Under the pieces are notes generated by a model that did not search any database, was not told the origin of the DNA, and saw only the letters and a program-made list of their open reading frames with translations. The position numbers and the translations under genes were made by a program. Below, one piece after another: positions 16,841-26,913 of a stretch of DNA of 49,041 nucleotides (position 1 is the stretch's first letter; the number at the start of each line of letters is the position of its first letter). The DNA comes from Burkholderiaceae bacterium (GTDB taxonomy: Bacteria > Pseudomonadota > Gammaproteobacteria > Burkholderiales > Burkholderiaceae_C). Where the stretch lies: assembly GCA_030654805.1 (NCBI GenBank), contig JAURWR010000022.1:1-49041 (forward strand), in the 5' to 3' direction.

Positions 16841-17658
16841 GTGTAGCCTGTTTGTTGCAGGCACCGGCGGGCGGCGTCGGCCATCAGGCGCGCGCGCGTC
16901 AGCGGCGGCAGGCGGCCTCGCTCGTGCGCCAGCGGTGTCTCGACGCTGACGTCAAGGCCGGGCGGCAGGGCGGCAAAAAACTGGCCCAGCGGCAAGCCGC
17001 CTTCGCCTGGCAGCAGGCGGTCAAAACGCGCTTCCTCGCCGATGCCCGCCGCTGTCTGCGGTGCCTGCGCCGGCGCGTCGCACAGCTGCACGAACGACAG
17101 CAGCGCCGGGTCCAGCGCAGCGATGTTCGCGAAGGGCGAACCCGAGCGCGCCAGGTGCAGCGGATCGAGCAGCAGGCCGGCGTTGGGCTGTCCGGCCGCC
17201 CGCAGCACGGCCAGCGCCTGCGCCAGGTTTTTGACCTCGGTGAAGACCATGAATTCGAGTTCGATGCGCAGGCCGTGGCCCACGGCCCGTTCGCACACTG
17301 CCGCCAGGCGATCTGCCAGGCGGGCGTGGTCGGCGTCGTCACCCACCGCGATCACGCGGCGCGCTCCCAGCCGCGCGGCGGTGTTGAACAGCATGTCGTG
17401 CTCGTCCGCACGGGTCTGTGCCTGCAGGCGGATCAACTCGACGTCGGACACCACCACGCCGGTGTCGCGCAGCGCGGCCAGGGTCTCGCGCATCATGGGT
17501 GCGCCCGCCTCCAGTGGCCACGGCCGTTCGCCCAGCCGCGCCGGCCCCAGGCGCAGGTTGGCACCCGTGAAACCCGCGGCCGCTGCACAGACCACCACCT
17601 GCGGCGGCGTGAGTTCCAGCACCGCCATGTGGGCCAGCGACAGCAGGGGCTTCAGCAC
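16837..17658 (-). CDS. TIM-barrel sugar phosphate isomerase/epimerase family protein
   Basis: The 273-residue protein is a second AP_endonuc_2-type TIM barrel. Likely metal ligands are the glutamate in [10 protein letters not shown], the aspartate and histidine in [12 protein letters not shown], and the glutamate in DVSVETPL. The family normally begins (M)KPLLSLAH, and this N-terminus is reached only from a GTG at 17656-17658, so I take GTG as start rather than the ATG at 17628. The GTG overlaps the stop codon of CoA-transferase B by seven bases and has no strong ribosome-binding site, which suggests translational coupling. It is paired with the QuiC-like gene downstream; the two may be subunits or consecutive enzymes. 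Confidence 0.8.
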   Translation of the reverse strand: MLKPLLSLAHMAVLELTPPQVVVCAAAAGFTGANLRLGPARLGERPWPLEAGAPMMRETLAALRDTGVVVSDVELIRLQAQTRADEHDMLFNTAARLGARRVIAVGDDADHARLADRLAAVCERAVGHGLRIELEFMVFTEVKNLAQALAVLRAAGQPNAGLLLDPLHLARSGSPFANIAALDPALLSFVQLCDAPAQAPQTAAGIGEEARFDRLLPGEGGLPLGQFFAALPPGLDVSVETPLAHERGRLPPLTRARLMADAARRCLQQTGYT

Positions 17659-18293
17659 AACAGCGGCACGCCAGTCTGGGTCTGAAGTTCGTCGAACGAC
17701 ACGCCCTCGGCCAATTCCACCAGGCGCAGGCCTTCGGGCGTGACGTCCATCACCGCGAGGTCGGTGATGATGCGGTTCACCACGCGCAGACCGGTGATGG
17801 GCAGCGTGCAGCGCGGCAGGATCTTGGGCTCCCAGCTGCCGTCCTTCTTGCGCGCCACGTGTTCCATGAGCACGATCACGTGGCGCACACCGGCCACCAG
17901 GTCCATGGCGCCACCCATGCCCTTGACCATCTTGCCCGGGATCATCCAGTTGGCCAGGTCGCCATTTTCGCTGACCTGCAGCGCGCCCAAGATGGAAAGA
18001 TCGATCTTGCCGCCGCGCACCATGGCGAAGCTGTCGTGCGAGCCAACGATGCTGGAGCCGGGCAGGGTGGTCACGGTCTCCTTGCCGGCGTTGATGATGT
18101 CGGGGTCCACCTGGTCTTCGGTCGGGTAGGGCCCGATGCCGAGCAGGCCGTTTTCGCTCTGCAGCCACACCTCGATGTCGGGGCTGACGAAGTTGGCCAC
18201 GCCGGTGGGCAGGCCGATGCCGAGGTTGACGTAGAAGCCGTCTTGCAGTTCCTGGGCCGCGCGGGCGGCCATCTGGGCATGGGTCCAGGGCAT
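17652..18293 (-). CDS. 3-oxoacid CoA-transferase, subunit B
   Basis: The 213-residue protein has the subunit-B hallmarks [14 protein letters not shown] and QSENGLLG, in which E47 is the glutamate that forms the covalent CoA thioester. The later segments [19 protein letters not shown] and [13 protein letters not shown] are also typical. With subunit A it transfers CoA from succinyl-CoA (or acetyl-CoA) to a 3-oxoacid. It starts 2 bases after the subunit A stop codon. The relation to succinyl-CoA:3-oxoadipate transferase (PcaIJ) or acetoacetate transferase (ScoAB) cannot be resolved by eye. Its presence shows the pathway produces a 3-oxoacid. Confidence 0.94.
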   Translation of the reverse strand: MPWTHAQMAARAAQELQDGFYVNLGIGLPTGVANFVSPDIEVWLQSENGLLGIGPYPTEDQVDPDIINAGKETVTTLPGSSIVGSHDSFAMVRGGKIDLSILGALQVSENGDLANWMIPGKMVKGMGGAMDLVAGVRHVIVLMEHVARKKDGSWEPKILPRCTLPITGLRVVNRIITDLAVMDVTPEGLRLVELAEGVSFDELQTQTGVPLLC

Positions 18294-18295
18294 GG

Positions 18296-19006
18296 TCAGG
18301 CTCCGGTGGTTGTGGGGGAGACAGTGCGGCGCTCGATGCGCTTTTCGGGCGTGGCGTTCAGCACTATGCGGTGCACGTAGATGCCGGGCAGGTGGATCGC
18401 GTCGGGGTCGAGCTCGCCGTTGTCCACGATGGCCTCGACCTCCGCCACGCAGACCTTGCCAGCCATGGCCACCGCAGGGTTGAAGTTGCGCGCCGTGCGG
18501 CGGAACACCAAGTTGCCCGAGCGGTCGGCCTTCCAGGCCTTGACCAGAGAGACCTGGGGCAGCAGCGCCTGCTCCATCACATAGGTCTCGCCATTGAAGT
18601 CGCGCAGCTCCTTGCCTTCGGCCACCACGGTGCCGACACCGGTCTTGGTGAAGAAGGCCGGGATGCCGGAGCCGCCGGCGCGCAGCTTTTCGGCTAGCGT
18701 GCCCTGCGGCGTGAATTCAAGCTCCAGTTCACCGGCTAGGTACTGGCGCTCGAACTCTTTGTTTTCGCCCACGTAGCTGGCGATCATCTTCCGGATCTGC
18801 CGCGTCTGCAGCAGCTTGCCGAGGCCGAAGCCGTCGACGCCCGCGTTGTTGGAGATGCAGGTGAGGTTGCTGACGCCGCTGTCTTTCAGCGCGTCGATCA
18901 GGGCCTCGGGAATGCCGCACAGACCGAAGCCGCCGACGGCCAGCAACTGGCCGTCGGCCACCAGGCCGTCGAGCGCGGCGGCCGCGCTGGGGTATATCTT
19001 GTTCAT
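18296..19006 (-). CDS. 3-oxoacid CoA-transferase, subunit A
   Basis: The 236-residue protein contains the glycine-rich oxyanion-hole region [19 protein letters not shown] and the subunit-A segments [30 protein letters not shown] and [16 protein letters not shown]. It pairs with subunit B directly downstream, from which it is separated by two bases. It lies 22 bases downstream of the kinase gene, so both subunits are in the acyl-CoA operon. All expected regions are present and the length is normal. Confidence 0.94.
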   Translation of the reverse strand: MNKIYPSAAAALDGLVADGQLLAVGGFGLCGIPEALIDALKDSGVSNLTCISNNAGVDGFGLGKLLQTRQIRKMIASYVGENKEFERQYLAGELELEFTPQGTLAEKLRAGGSGIPAFFTKTGVGTVVAEGKELRDFNGETYVMEQALLPQVSLVKAWKADRSGNLVFRRTARNFNPAVAMAGKVCVAEVEAIVDNGELDPDAIHLPGIYVHRIVLNATPEKRIERRTVSPTTTGA

Positions 19007-19028
19007 GGAAAGTGATGTGGGTGGTGGG

Positions 19029-20060
19029 TCAGGTGCCGATCCGCTCGTGGCGCTGCGCGCATTGCCAGCCCAGTTCGGCCAGCGGGCCGGCCTTGCGGCC
19101 GGTCTCGACCGCGTTCTCGGCGGCGGCGTTGCCGTCGGTCGCGCGCTGTGCGATGCCGTGCAGGATGGCGGCCATGCGGAACAGGTTGTAGGCGAGGCAG
19201 AAGTCCCAATGCGCCGTCACGTCGCGTCCGGTGGCGCGGGCGTACATCGCGACGTACTCGTCCTCGCTCGGGATGCCCAGGGCTGCCAGGTTCAGCCCGC
19301 CGATGCCGCGCCAGAGCGCGGGCGGGATGTGCCAGCTCATGCACTGGTAGGAAAAATCGGCCAGCGGGTGCCCCAGCGTGGACAGCTCCCAGTCGAGCAC
19401 GCCGATCACACGCGGTTCCGTCGGGTGGAACACAAGGTTGTCGAGCCGGAAGTCGCCGTGCACCAGCGTGGTCTCGTCGCCCGGCGGGATGTGCTCGGGC
19501 AGCCAGTCCATGAGGCGGTGCATGGCCTCGTTCATGGGCACGGTGGAGGCCCGGCACTGGCGCGACCAGCGCGCGATCTGGCGCGCGAAATAACCGCCGG
19601 TCTTGCCGTAGTCGGCCAGGCCCACGGCCCCCGGGTCCACGGCGTGCAGCGCGGCCAGCACGCTGTTCATCTCGCGGTAGATCGCGCCGCGCTCGGCCGG
19701 CGCCATGCCGGGCAGCGCCTGGTCCACCAGCACCCGGCCGTCAAGGAACTCCATCAGGAAAAACGGCGTGCCGACCACCGTGCTGTCCTCACAGTAGGCC
19801 AGCATGCGCGGCACTGGTACGCCGCTGCCCTGCAGCGCGGCCATCACGCGGTACTCGCGGTCGATGGCGTGGGCCGAGGCCAGCAGGTCGCCCGCCGGCT
19901 TCTTGCGCAGCACGCAGCGCAAACCGTCGGCGGTGACGAGGAAGGTCGGGTTGGACTGGCCACCCGTCAGCGGTTGGACGCTCAGGTTCTCGCAAGGCGA
20001 AAGGCCTTGCGCGCGCAGGTACTGGCTCAGGGAGATGAGGGAAAAGGGAGTCGTGCTCAT
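19029..20060 (-). CDS. APH-type phosphotransferase, ACAD10/11 or LvaA kinase-like
   Basis: The 343-residue protein is an aminoglycoside-phosphotransferase-fold kinase. Visible motifs are the glycine loop [10 protein letters not shown], the ATP-binding lysine in CVLRKKP, the catalytic loop [10 protein letters not shown] and the metal-binding [13 protein letters not shown]. All key residues look intact. This subgroup matches the kinase domain of mammalian ACAD10/11 and bacterial LvaA, which phosphorylate the hydroxyl of 4-hydroxyacyl-CoAs so that an acyl-CoA dehydrogenase homologue can remove it. Here an SDR and an acyl-CoA dehydrogenase lie directly upstream in the same operon, the same pairing. 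Antibiotic resistance is very unlikely. Confidence 0.88.
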   Translation of the reverse strand: MSTTPFSLISLSQYLRAQGLSPCENLSVQPLTGGQSNPTFLVTADGLRCVLRKKPAGDLLASAHAIDREYRVMAALQGSGVPVPRMLAYCEDSTVVGTPFFLMEFLDGRVLVDQALPGMAPAERGAIYREMNSVLAALHAVDPGAVGLADYGKTGGYFARQIARWSRQCRASTVPMNEAMHRLMDWLPEHIPPGDETTLVHGDFRLDNLVFHPTEPRVIGVLDWELSTLGHPLADFSYQCMSWHIPPALWRGIGGLNLAALGIPSEDEYVAMYARATGRDVTAHWDFCLAYNLFRMAAILHGIAQRATDGNAAAENAVETGRKAGPLAELGWQCAQRHERIGT

Positions 20061-20070
20061 GGGGATGGGC

Positions 20071-20861
20071 TCACAGTGAACTGACCAGGTGGCCTCCGTC
20101 GACCGCCAGCGTGGCGCCGGTCATGGCGGCGCCCGCATCGGAGACCAGCAGCAGCAGTGGGCCGTCGAGATCGCTCAGCTCGCCAAAGCGTCGGCTCGGG
20201 ATGCGCGCGCGCAACTTCTGCCCGGCCTCGCTGGCTAGGAATTCGCGGTTGAGGTCGGTCGCCACGTAGCCGGGCAGCAGCGCGTTGATGCGGATGCGGT
20301 GGCGCGCCAGCTCCAGCGCCATGGCCTTGGTGGCCTGAACCACGCCAGCCTTGGAGATGGCATAGGGCGCGACGCCGCCGGCCACGCGCTCGCCCAGGAT
20401 GGAGGCGATGTTGACGATGCTGCCGCCTCGGCCGGCGGCGACCAGGCGGCGCGCGGCCTCGGTGGCGACCAGCCAGCTGCCCTTGAGGTTGGTGTCGATC
20501 ACGCTGTCGAAGTCGGCCTCGGACTGCTCCAGCAGCGGGCGCGTGACGGTGACGCCAGCGTTGTTGACGACGATGTCGGGCGCGCCCCAACTGGCCAGCT
20601 CGTCGAAGGCGGCGCACACGCTGGCGGCGCTGGTGACGTCGAGGGCGATGGCGCGCGCCTGGCCACCGGCCTGCACGATCTGATCCACCTGCTCGGTCAG
20701 TTTGTCGGCGCGGCGCGCGGCCAGCGCCACGCGCGCGCCGGCCCGTGCCAGCAGGCAGGCGAAGTGCCGGCCCAGGCCGCTGGAGGCGCCGGTTACCAGC
20801 GCGGTGCGGCCGTCCAGCCGCAGGCGCTGGAAGACATCGGGGGTGCTCTGGCCGTGCTCGC

Positions 20862-20865
<4 letters not shown>
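20071..20865 (-). CDS. SDR family oxidoreductase
   Basis: The 264-residue protein is a classical short-chain dehydrogenase. It has the cofactor motif TGASSGLG, NNAG, a catalytic serine in IVNIASILG and the YAISK active-site motif. The C-terminus ATLAVDGGHL is typical. Its start at 20865 overlaps the stop codon of the acyl-CoA dehydrogenase gene (ATGA), and it ends 10 bases before the kinase gene. It most likely oxidises a hydroxyacyl-CoA or reduces the corresponding ketone, supplying or consuming the substrate of the kinase. The sequence alone does not give the substrate. Confidence 0.92.
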
Positions 20866-22046
<1,181 letters not shown>

Positions 22047-22143
22047 GGCAGAAGGTTCCGTGGGGGTCACTGCCCTGGCCGGCGTGCTCGTGTGTGCATG
22101 CACGGTCCGGACACCGGGGCGAGTTCGGGCAGCGGTTGAGGGG

Positions 22144-22761
22144 TCACAAGGTGTATTCGACCTTGAAGTCGAAGATGTCGCGCGTGCGGCAATAGGGCTC
22201 CAGCAGGCGACCGATGGCCTGCATGCGGCTCGACTGCAGCTGTCCATCGGCGAAGAACTCGTCCTTGATGTGAGCGCGCAGCACCTGGCCCACGATCAGG
22301 GTTGACACGCTGGGCAGTTCGCCAAACTCCAGCATGTGCACCATGCGGCACTCGAGGCTCACCGGTGCCTCGGCCACCATCGGGGCTTGGACCAGATCGG
22401 CCGGTATCGGCGTCAGGCCGGTCTCGGCGAACTCGCTGACATGGCTGGGATATTCGGCCCCGGCCAGGTTCATCGCCAACGCCATGCTCTCGGTCACCGG
22501 CACGTTGACCACAAACTCCTTGGAGGCCAGGATGTTGCGCAAGGTGTCCTTCTGTTCGCCCGCCCGCCGCCGCCGGGTGGACAGGGAAATGGTCACCATG
22601 GGCGGCATGACGCTGGCGATACTGATGGAGCTCAGTGGTGCCACGTTCTGCACCCCGTTGGTACCCACGGTGGACACCAGTGCGATGGGGCGCGGCACGA
22701 TCGCACCGGCCAGCAGGTGGTGTAGGTCCCGGAAATCCATCGTCTGGGGATCAAGTTTCAT
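22144..22761 (-). CDS. Flavin reductase-like domain protein
   Basis: The 205-residue protein is a split-barrel FMN-binding protein of the flavin-reductase-like family, with PRPIALVSTVGTNGVQNVAP near the N-terminus and the mid-segment SKEFVVNVP. Relatives supply reduced flavin to oxygenases or act directly as oxidoreductases. It has a strong ribosome-binding site (GAGGAG). It sits between the acyl-CoA dehydrogenase and the NTF2-like gene, nine bases downstream of the latter, so it belongs to the Rieske operon. A direct role with the Rieske oxygenase is not obvious, since a 2Fe-2S reductase for that enzyme is encoded at 32691. Confidence 0.88.
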   Translation of the reverse strand: MKLDPQTMDFRDLHHLLAGAIVPRPIALVSTVGTNGVQNVAPLSSISIASVMPPMVTISLSTRRRRAGEQKDTLRNILASKEFVVNVPVTESMALAMNLAGAEYPSHVSEFAETGLTPIPADLVQAPMVAEAPVSLECRMVHMLEFGELPSVSTLIVGQVLRAHIKDEFFADGQLQSSRMQAIGRLLEPYCRTRDIFDFKVEYTL

Positions 22762-22770
22762 GGCGGCTCC

Positions 22771-23325
22771 TCAGGCTTTGTTCAGGTAGGCGGGCCGGTA
22801 TTCGGTCCAGGTCGGGCGCCCCTCGGGCCAGTCGGCCGCCATCGGGGTGGGACCCGCGCGGTTGCGGTCCAGACGGCCCATGGCGCTGGCGTACTCCTCG
22901 ATCGGCACGTAGTACATGAACGACAGCAGACGTTCGGCGAAGCGCCATTCGTCGCCCACTTTTTCATACTGGTCGGTGTAGCGCAGTGCGCACAGCATGG
23001 TTCGCTCCATGCGCCACACCTCGGCGTGCGAGGACACCAGGCCGTGCGCGCGCGTCTCGCTGTCCAGGTGGATGAGCTGGTTGTGCGCCACGTGGTTGGA
23101 GGTGCCGAGCAGGCTGAAGCGGCTGCGGAACTGTTCCACGATGGCTTCGCGCCCGCGGGCGCTCATGGCGCCATCGTGCGAGCCAAAGTGGCCGTCGTCG
23201 GTGAAGAGGGCGCCCACGGTGTCGAGGTCGCGGTCATCGATTGAAAAACAGTAGGTGGCGGTGAGGAGCTGGATGGCCTGGCGGTCTTCCACCCGGGTGA
23301 TGCGCTGTTCAAGACTGAGGTTCAT
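22771..23325 (-). CDS. NTF2/SnoaL-like protein, possible small subunit of the Rieske oxygenase
   Basis: The 184-residue protein shows the SnoaL/NTF2-like cone fold pattern: an N-terminal helix (RITRVEDRQAIQLLTATYCF), then DDRDLDTVGALFTDDGHF and a beta-rich second half. Ring-hydroxylating dioxygenase beta subunits share this fold, and the gene directly follows the Rieske alpha gene by 30 bases with its own GGAGA site. It may therefore be a diverged beta subunit. It could instead be an independent isomerase or dehydratase. The C-terminal 45 residues (after FMYYVPIEEY) are an extension beyond the core. Confidence 0.82.
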   Translation of the reverse strand: MNLSLEQRITRVEDRQAIQLLTATYCFSIDDRDLDTVGALFTDDGHFGSHDGAMSARGREAIVEQFRSRFSLLGTSNHVAHNQLIHLDSETRAHGLVSSHAEVWRMERTMLCALRYTDQYEKVGDEWRFAERLLSFMYYVPIEEYASAMGRLDRNRAGPTPMAADWPEGRPTWTEYRPAYLNKA

Positions 23326-23355
23326 GTTCTGGTGTCTCCGTTTGAGGGATGGGGT

Positions 23356-24582
23356 TCAGGCGTTGGCCTGGCTTTTGCGGTGGGCCTGTACGTAGTGCTC
23401 CACCGAACGGTGGAAGTTCTGCGCACCACCTTCGTTGCGGCCGAACAGCAGTTCCTGGATACCACCCGAGCGCACGCCTTCCTGGATGCTGAAGCTGGTG
23501 GAGTAGTCCTCGTCGCGCACCACCGCCGCGTAAAGCTCGATGCGTTTTTGCGTGGTCTGCTTCTCGGCCTCGGTCATGTCGTCGGGGTTCTGCGTCGAGA
23601 CGTGGTTCTGCACCGTGATGCAGCGGTCGGCCGTGATCGGGAACAACTGCGACACCAGGCCGCCGTTGCGCCCGGCGGAGATGGAGATGTGCGGGAACAG
23701 GGTGCGCACGGCGTGGAAGTGGTGTTCCGTGTATTCCGATTCGGGCACGTCCTTCATCTTGAGCATGAGCGCCGGGTCGTAGCCCCAGGCGTTGCCGGCC
23801 ATGCGCTGGTGAGGCCCGTAGGGCAGGGGGCCGTAGTGGTCGTAGAGGGAAACAGAGGTCAGGGTCTCGCGCTTCCACATCGGGTGCAGCGTGTGGCGGT
23901 GCAGAAAGGGGATGTGGTAGGACTCCAGGTAACCGTCGTGGGCGATCTTCCAGTTGCCGCTTTCCAGCTGTTGCGAGCCCAGCAGGTACCACTTGTCGGC
24001 TTCCAGGCAGGCGAGTTCTTCGAGCATGCCGCCCAAGTATTCCTCGATGTCGAACGTCTGGCCCGGTGTGATGCAGACCCAGACGAAACCGGCGCGCTCC
24101 TCGCAGGGCAGTTCGCGCAGGCCCAGGGCGCTCTTGTCGACCTCGCCGAACTTGCGCGGGTCGGACACCGACTGCAGCTTGCCGTCGGTGCTGAAGCGCC
24201 ACGCGTGGTAGGGGCAAGTGAAGTTCTTGCACTGGCCTTTCTCGTCGGGGGTCTGTGTCAGCGCCCGTCCGCGGTGGGTGCAGGTGTTGACGAAAGCGCG
24301 CACGCGCCCGTCGTCGCCCCGCACGATGAGCACCGGCACGTCCAGCACCTTCATCGCCTTGTAGGCGCCGTTGCCGCGCAACTCGCAGCTCAGGGCGAGC
24401 ATCAGCGGCAGGCGCCGGTAGATTGCGTTCATCTCTTCTTCCCAGCGCGTGGGGCTGTAGATCTCGATCGGCAGCCGGTAGACCTCAGGGGTCATCTCCG
24501 TGGTGCCTTCGCTCGCGCACTTCACAGCGCGCTGAACCATGTTGCGGATCTGTGCTTTCTCGTAGTCGGACTGAAGGGCCAT
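23356..24582 (-). CDS. Rieske non-heme iron oxygenase, alpha subunit
   Basis: The 408-residue protein has the Rieske 2Fe-2S ligands C101, H103 (NTCTHRGR), C123 and H126 (CPYHAW). The catalytic mononuclear iron site is in NWKIAHDGYLESYHIPFLHRH, with E220 bridging, H223 and H228 as ligands and an acidic residue further on. It would add oxygen to a ring or dealkylate an ether or amine, using electrons from a separate reductase, most likely the one encoded at 32691-33650. The ATG at 24582 has AGGAGA upstream. It is the first gene of the operon. A TTGACG-N17-GATACT promoter lies at 24684-24712, with an operator-like repeat over its -10 box. Confidence 0.94.
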   Translation of the reverse strand: MALQSDYEKAQIRNMVQRAVKCASEGTTEMTPEVYRLPIEIYSPTRWEEEMNAIYRRLPLMLALSCELRGNGAYKAMKVLDVPVLIVRGDDGRVRAFVNTCTHRGRALTQTPDEKGQCKNFTCPYHAWRFSTDGKLQSVSDPRKFGEVDKSALGLRELPCEERAGFVWVCITPGQTFDIEEYLGGMLEELACLEADKWYLLGSQQLESGNWKIAHDGYLESYHIPFLHRHTLHPMWKRETLTSVSLYDHYGPLPYGPHQRMAGNAWGYDPALMLKMKDVPESEYTEHHFHAVRTLFPHISISAGRNGGLVSQLFPITADRCITVQNHVSTQNPDDMTEAEKQTTQKRIELYAAVVRDEDYSTSFSIQEGVRSGGIQELLFGRNEGGAQNFHRSVEHYVQAHRKSQANA

Positions 24583-24683
24583 GGGTTTGTCTCCTGCTTT
24601 GGGATGTGCGCTGGCGGGGCGCGGTATCTGGTTGGGTGAAGCAACTCGGGTAAACCCGAATGCCGGGAAAAACGCGATGTCGT

Positions 24684-24712
24684 AGTATCAAAAAAAGAAA
24701 CGCTGTCGTCAA
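24684..24712 (-). promoter_or_regulatory. Promoter of the Rieske operon
   Basis: On the minus strand TTGACG (24712-24707) and GATACT (24689-24684) are separated by exactly 17 bases, a good sigma-70 arrangement. The operator-like repeat 24685-24701 covers the spacer and the -10 box, so a bound protein would block polymerase. The start codon lies about 100 bases downstream. Confidence 0.65.
24685..24701. promoter_or_regulatory. Operator-like inverted repeat over the Rieske promoter
   Basis: Read on the minus strand this is GTTTC-N7-GATAC with an all-T spacer; the left half-site is perfect and the right differs by one base from GAAAC. It overlaps the -10 box of the Rieske promoter. The sister site for the divergent amidohydrolase operon is 61 bp away (centre to centre) at 24746-24762. 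Confidence 0.6.
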
Positions 24713-24745
24713 GAAAAATAATAAAGCAACAAAAAAGAAAACAGT

Positions 24746-24762
24746 GTTTCCTAGCAAGATAC
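24746..24762. promoter_or_regulatory. Operator-like inverted repeat upstream of the amidohydrolase operon
   Basis: GTTTC-CTAGCAA-GATAC, the same pattern and spacing as the other sites. It ends 25 bases before the ATG at 24788. With the site at 24685-24701 it gives each of the two divergent operons one copy. Confidence 0.6.
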
Positions 24763-24787
24763 CTTCAACCCAAATGGAGCGCAAAAC

Positions 24788-26155
24788 ATGGAACATGGTT
24801 CTGTACTTATCCACGACGCAAAGCTGATTGACGGCACGGGCGGACCGTCTCGACAGGCGTCGGTGCTGATCGAAGGTGAGCGCATCGCGGCCGTTGGCAC
24901 CGAGGCCGATGACCGCGCGGCGCAGATGCCGGGGGTGGCGTCTTTCAACGCCAGTGGCATGAGCGTCATGCCGGGACTGATCGACGGTCACGTGCACAGC
25001 ACCTTTGACAACGCCGCCGGACACGACGAACTTTTCTACCACCGCCGCCCGGGCATGGCCGCACTGACGGCGGTGCCCAACTTGCGGCGCATGCTGACCT
25101 CGGGCCTCACCGGTTTCTTCGACGCCGACTCGCTGTATGACCTGGGGGTCGACCTGAAAGAGGCGGTGCAGTGTGGCGTGATCGAAGGTCCGCGCATGGC
25201 CGTCGGGGGCTACGCCCTGATGACCTCCGTGGGCGGAGCGGCGGGCCGCCTGATGCCGGACCGCGGCACCATGGCCTACGCCCGCATGGTCTCGGGCAAG
25301 GACGAAATCGTGGCCGAGGTGCGGCGCCAGATCAAGCTCGGGGTGGACTGGATCAAGGTGCACGTGACGGGTTCGTTCGCGCACCGGCGCGCCGAGGGCG
25401 AGTTCATCACCTTCACGATGGAGGAGTTGCGCACCATCTGCGATATCGCGCACGACTTCGGCATTCCCGTGGCGGGCCACTGCCGCAGCGCCAAGTCGGT
25501 CAAGTTCGCCTGCGAGGCGGGGTTCGACCAGATCATCCACGGCACGCTCATGGACGACGCCGCGGTGGACGCGCTGGTGAAACACCAGGCCATGCTGGTG
25601 CCGGCCCTGACCTTTCAGGCCAACCTGGCAGAGTTTGGCGACGCCATCCACGCCAGCCCCGTGATGCAGGACCTGTTCCGGCGCGAGATCGAGAGCAGCG
25701 CCGAGATGTTTCAAAAGGCGTTCAAGGCCGGCGTGCCGCTGGTCTGCGGCAGCGAGTCGGGCTTCTCGGTCACGCCCTACGGCGACTGGCACTACCGCGA
25801 AATGGAAGTTTTCGTGAAATACCTGGGCCTCACGCCGCTGGAGGCGATCCGCTGCGCCACCGAGTACGGCTCGCTGGTGTTGCGCATGAAGGGCCAGGTC
25901 GGTGTGCTGGAGGCGGGCCGCCTGGCCGACCTGATCGTGGTCGACGGTGACCCGGAAAAAGACGTGACGGTGCTCGGCCAGCGCGACCGCCTGCGCATGG
26001 TGATGCTGGGTGGCCGGCAGGTCGACCTCGGCCGCCCCGAGCTAGAGCGCAAACCCCTGCCCGAATGGCGCACACACGACTTTGGCCAGATTCTGACCAA
26101 ACCCATTGTTGAATCCGCGCGCGCCGCACAGGCCGCCGGCCAGTCCCTGAGGTAA
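24788..26155 (+). CDS. Amidohydrolase family protein with an altered metal-site residue
   Basis: The 455-residue protein has the imidazolonepropionase-like amidohydrolase layout. An N-terminal beta domain (LIHDAKLIDGTGG) is followed by the metal motif GLIDGHVHSTFD (H68, H70), K190 (WIKVHVTG), H231 (VAGHCRSA) and H251 (IIHGTLMDD). The closing strand is LEAGRLADLIVVDGDP. The aspartate usually found in GTD.G is replaced by glutamate (CGSESGF, E323). It would hydrolyse an amide, lactam, lactone or ester, or act on a cyclic imine, in the cytoplasm. It heads a seven-gene operon that ends with the IclR regulator. The altered aspartate may change metal binding or activity. Confidence 0.88.
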   Translation: MEHGSVLIHDAKLIDGTGGPSRQASVLIEGERIAAVGTEADDRAAQMPGVASFNASGMSVMPGLIDGHVHSTFDNAAGHDELFYHRRPGMAALTAVPNLRRMLTSGLTGFFDADSLYDLGVDLKEAVQCGVIEGPRMAVGGYALMTSVGGAAGRLMPDRGTMAYARMVSGKDEIVAEVRRQIKLGVDWIKVHVTGSFAHRRAEGEFITFTMEELRTICDIAHDFGIPVAGHCRSAKSVKFACEAGFDQIIHGTLMDDAAVDALVKHQAMLVPALTFQANLAEFGDAIHASPVMQDLFRREIESSAEMFQKAFKAGVPLVCGSESGFSVTPYGDWHYREMEVFVKYLGLTPLEAIRCATEYGSLVLRMKGQVGVLEAGRLADLIVVDGDPEKDVTVLGQRDRLRMVMLGGRQVDLGRPELERKPLPEWRTHDFGQILTKPIVESARAAQAAGQSLR

Positions 26156-26163
26156 CCCCACCC

Positions 26164-26913
26164 ATGACACAGAAACTCGCACTCATCACTGGCGGCAGCA
26201 GCGGCATCGGCGCGGCCATCGCAGCCCAGGCCGACCGCGAGGGCTACCAGGTGGCCCTGATGGACACCAACGCCGAAGGCGTGCGCGCAGTGGCCGCGCG
26301 CATGAAAGAAGGCGTCGCCCTGGTCTGCGACATCACGGACGAAACCGCCGTCGAGGCCGCGTTGTCCACCCTTGGGCGCACGCCCGACCTGCTGGTCAAT
26401 AACGCGGGCATCGTGCGCTTCGAGTACATGCTGGACATGAGCGTGGAAACCTTCCGGCACATCCTCGATGTGGACCTGACCGGCGCCTTCGTGATGTCCC
26501 GTGCCGTGGGTCGCCGCCTGCGCGATGAAAAAAGGGGCGGCGCCATGGTCAACATCTCGTCGATCGGCGGCATCACCCCGAGCCTGGGTACCAACGCCTA
26601 TGCGGCCGCCAAGGGCGGCATGATCAAGCTGGCCGAGCTGATGGCGCTGGAATGGGGCCCGCTGGGCATTCGCGTCAACACCGTGTCGCCAGGTTTCATC
26701 GACGGCGGCATGAGTGCGGCTGTCTATGCAGACCCGCGCACGCGGGAGATCCGCAGCAATGCCGTCCCGCTCAAGCGGCTGGGGCTGGAGCAGGACATTG
26801 CCGAAGCGGTGATGTTCCTGGCCAGCGACCGCGCGGGTTACGTCAACGGCCACAACCTGGTGGTGGACGGCGGGCTGATCCACAGCGTGCTTTCACAGGT
26901 GCCGCGGGCATGA
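26164..26913 (+). CDS. SDR family oxidoreductase
   Basis: The 249-residue classical SDR has the cofactor motif TGGSSGIG, LLVNNAGIV, a catalytic serine in MVNISSIGG and the active-site pair YAAAKGG. It ends with NGHNLVVDGGLIHSV. It lies eight bases after the amidohydrolase and overlaps the ThuA-like gene by ATGA. A 3-oxoacyl/hydroxyacyl reductase or secondary alcohol dehydrogenase role is expected; the substrate is unknown. Confidence 0.93.
   Translation: MTQKLALITGGSSGIGAAIAAQADREGYQVALMDTNAEGVRAVAARMKEGVALVCDITDETAVEAALSTLGRTPDLLVNNAGIVRFEYMLDMSVETFRHILDVDLTGAFVMSRAVGRRLRDEKRGGAMVNISSIGGITPSLGTNAYAAAKGGMIKLAELMALEWGPLGIRVNTVSPGFIDGGMSAAVYADPRTREIRSNAVPLKRLGLEQDIAEAVMFLASDRAGYVNGHNLVVDGGLIHSVLSQVPRA

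Noticed and set aside
11202-17658. C-glycoside cleavage system (oxidoreductase plus TIM-barrel lyase)
   Set aside because: The small beta-subunit partner expected in such systems is not found; the TIM barrel at 16001 looks closer to QuiC.
16837-18168. 443-codon minus-strand ORF read as one protein
   Set aside because: Only the part below 17658 is real (TIM barrel); the upstream part is a wrong-frame reading of CoA-transferase B.
19029-20060. Aminoglycoside resistance gene
   Set aside because: The APH fold is present, but the motifs and acyl-CoA dehydrogenase neighbourhood fit the ACAD10/11-type kinases.
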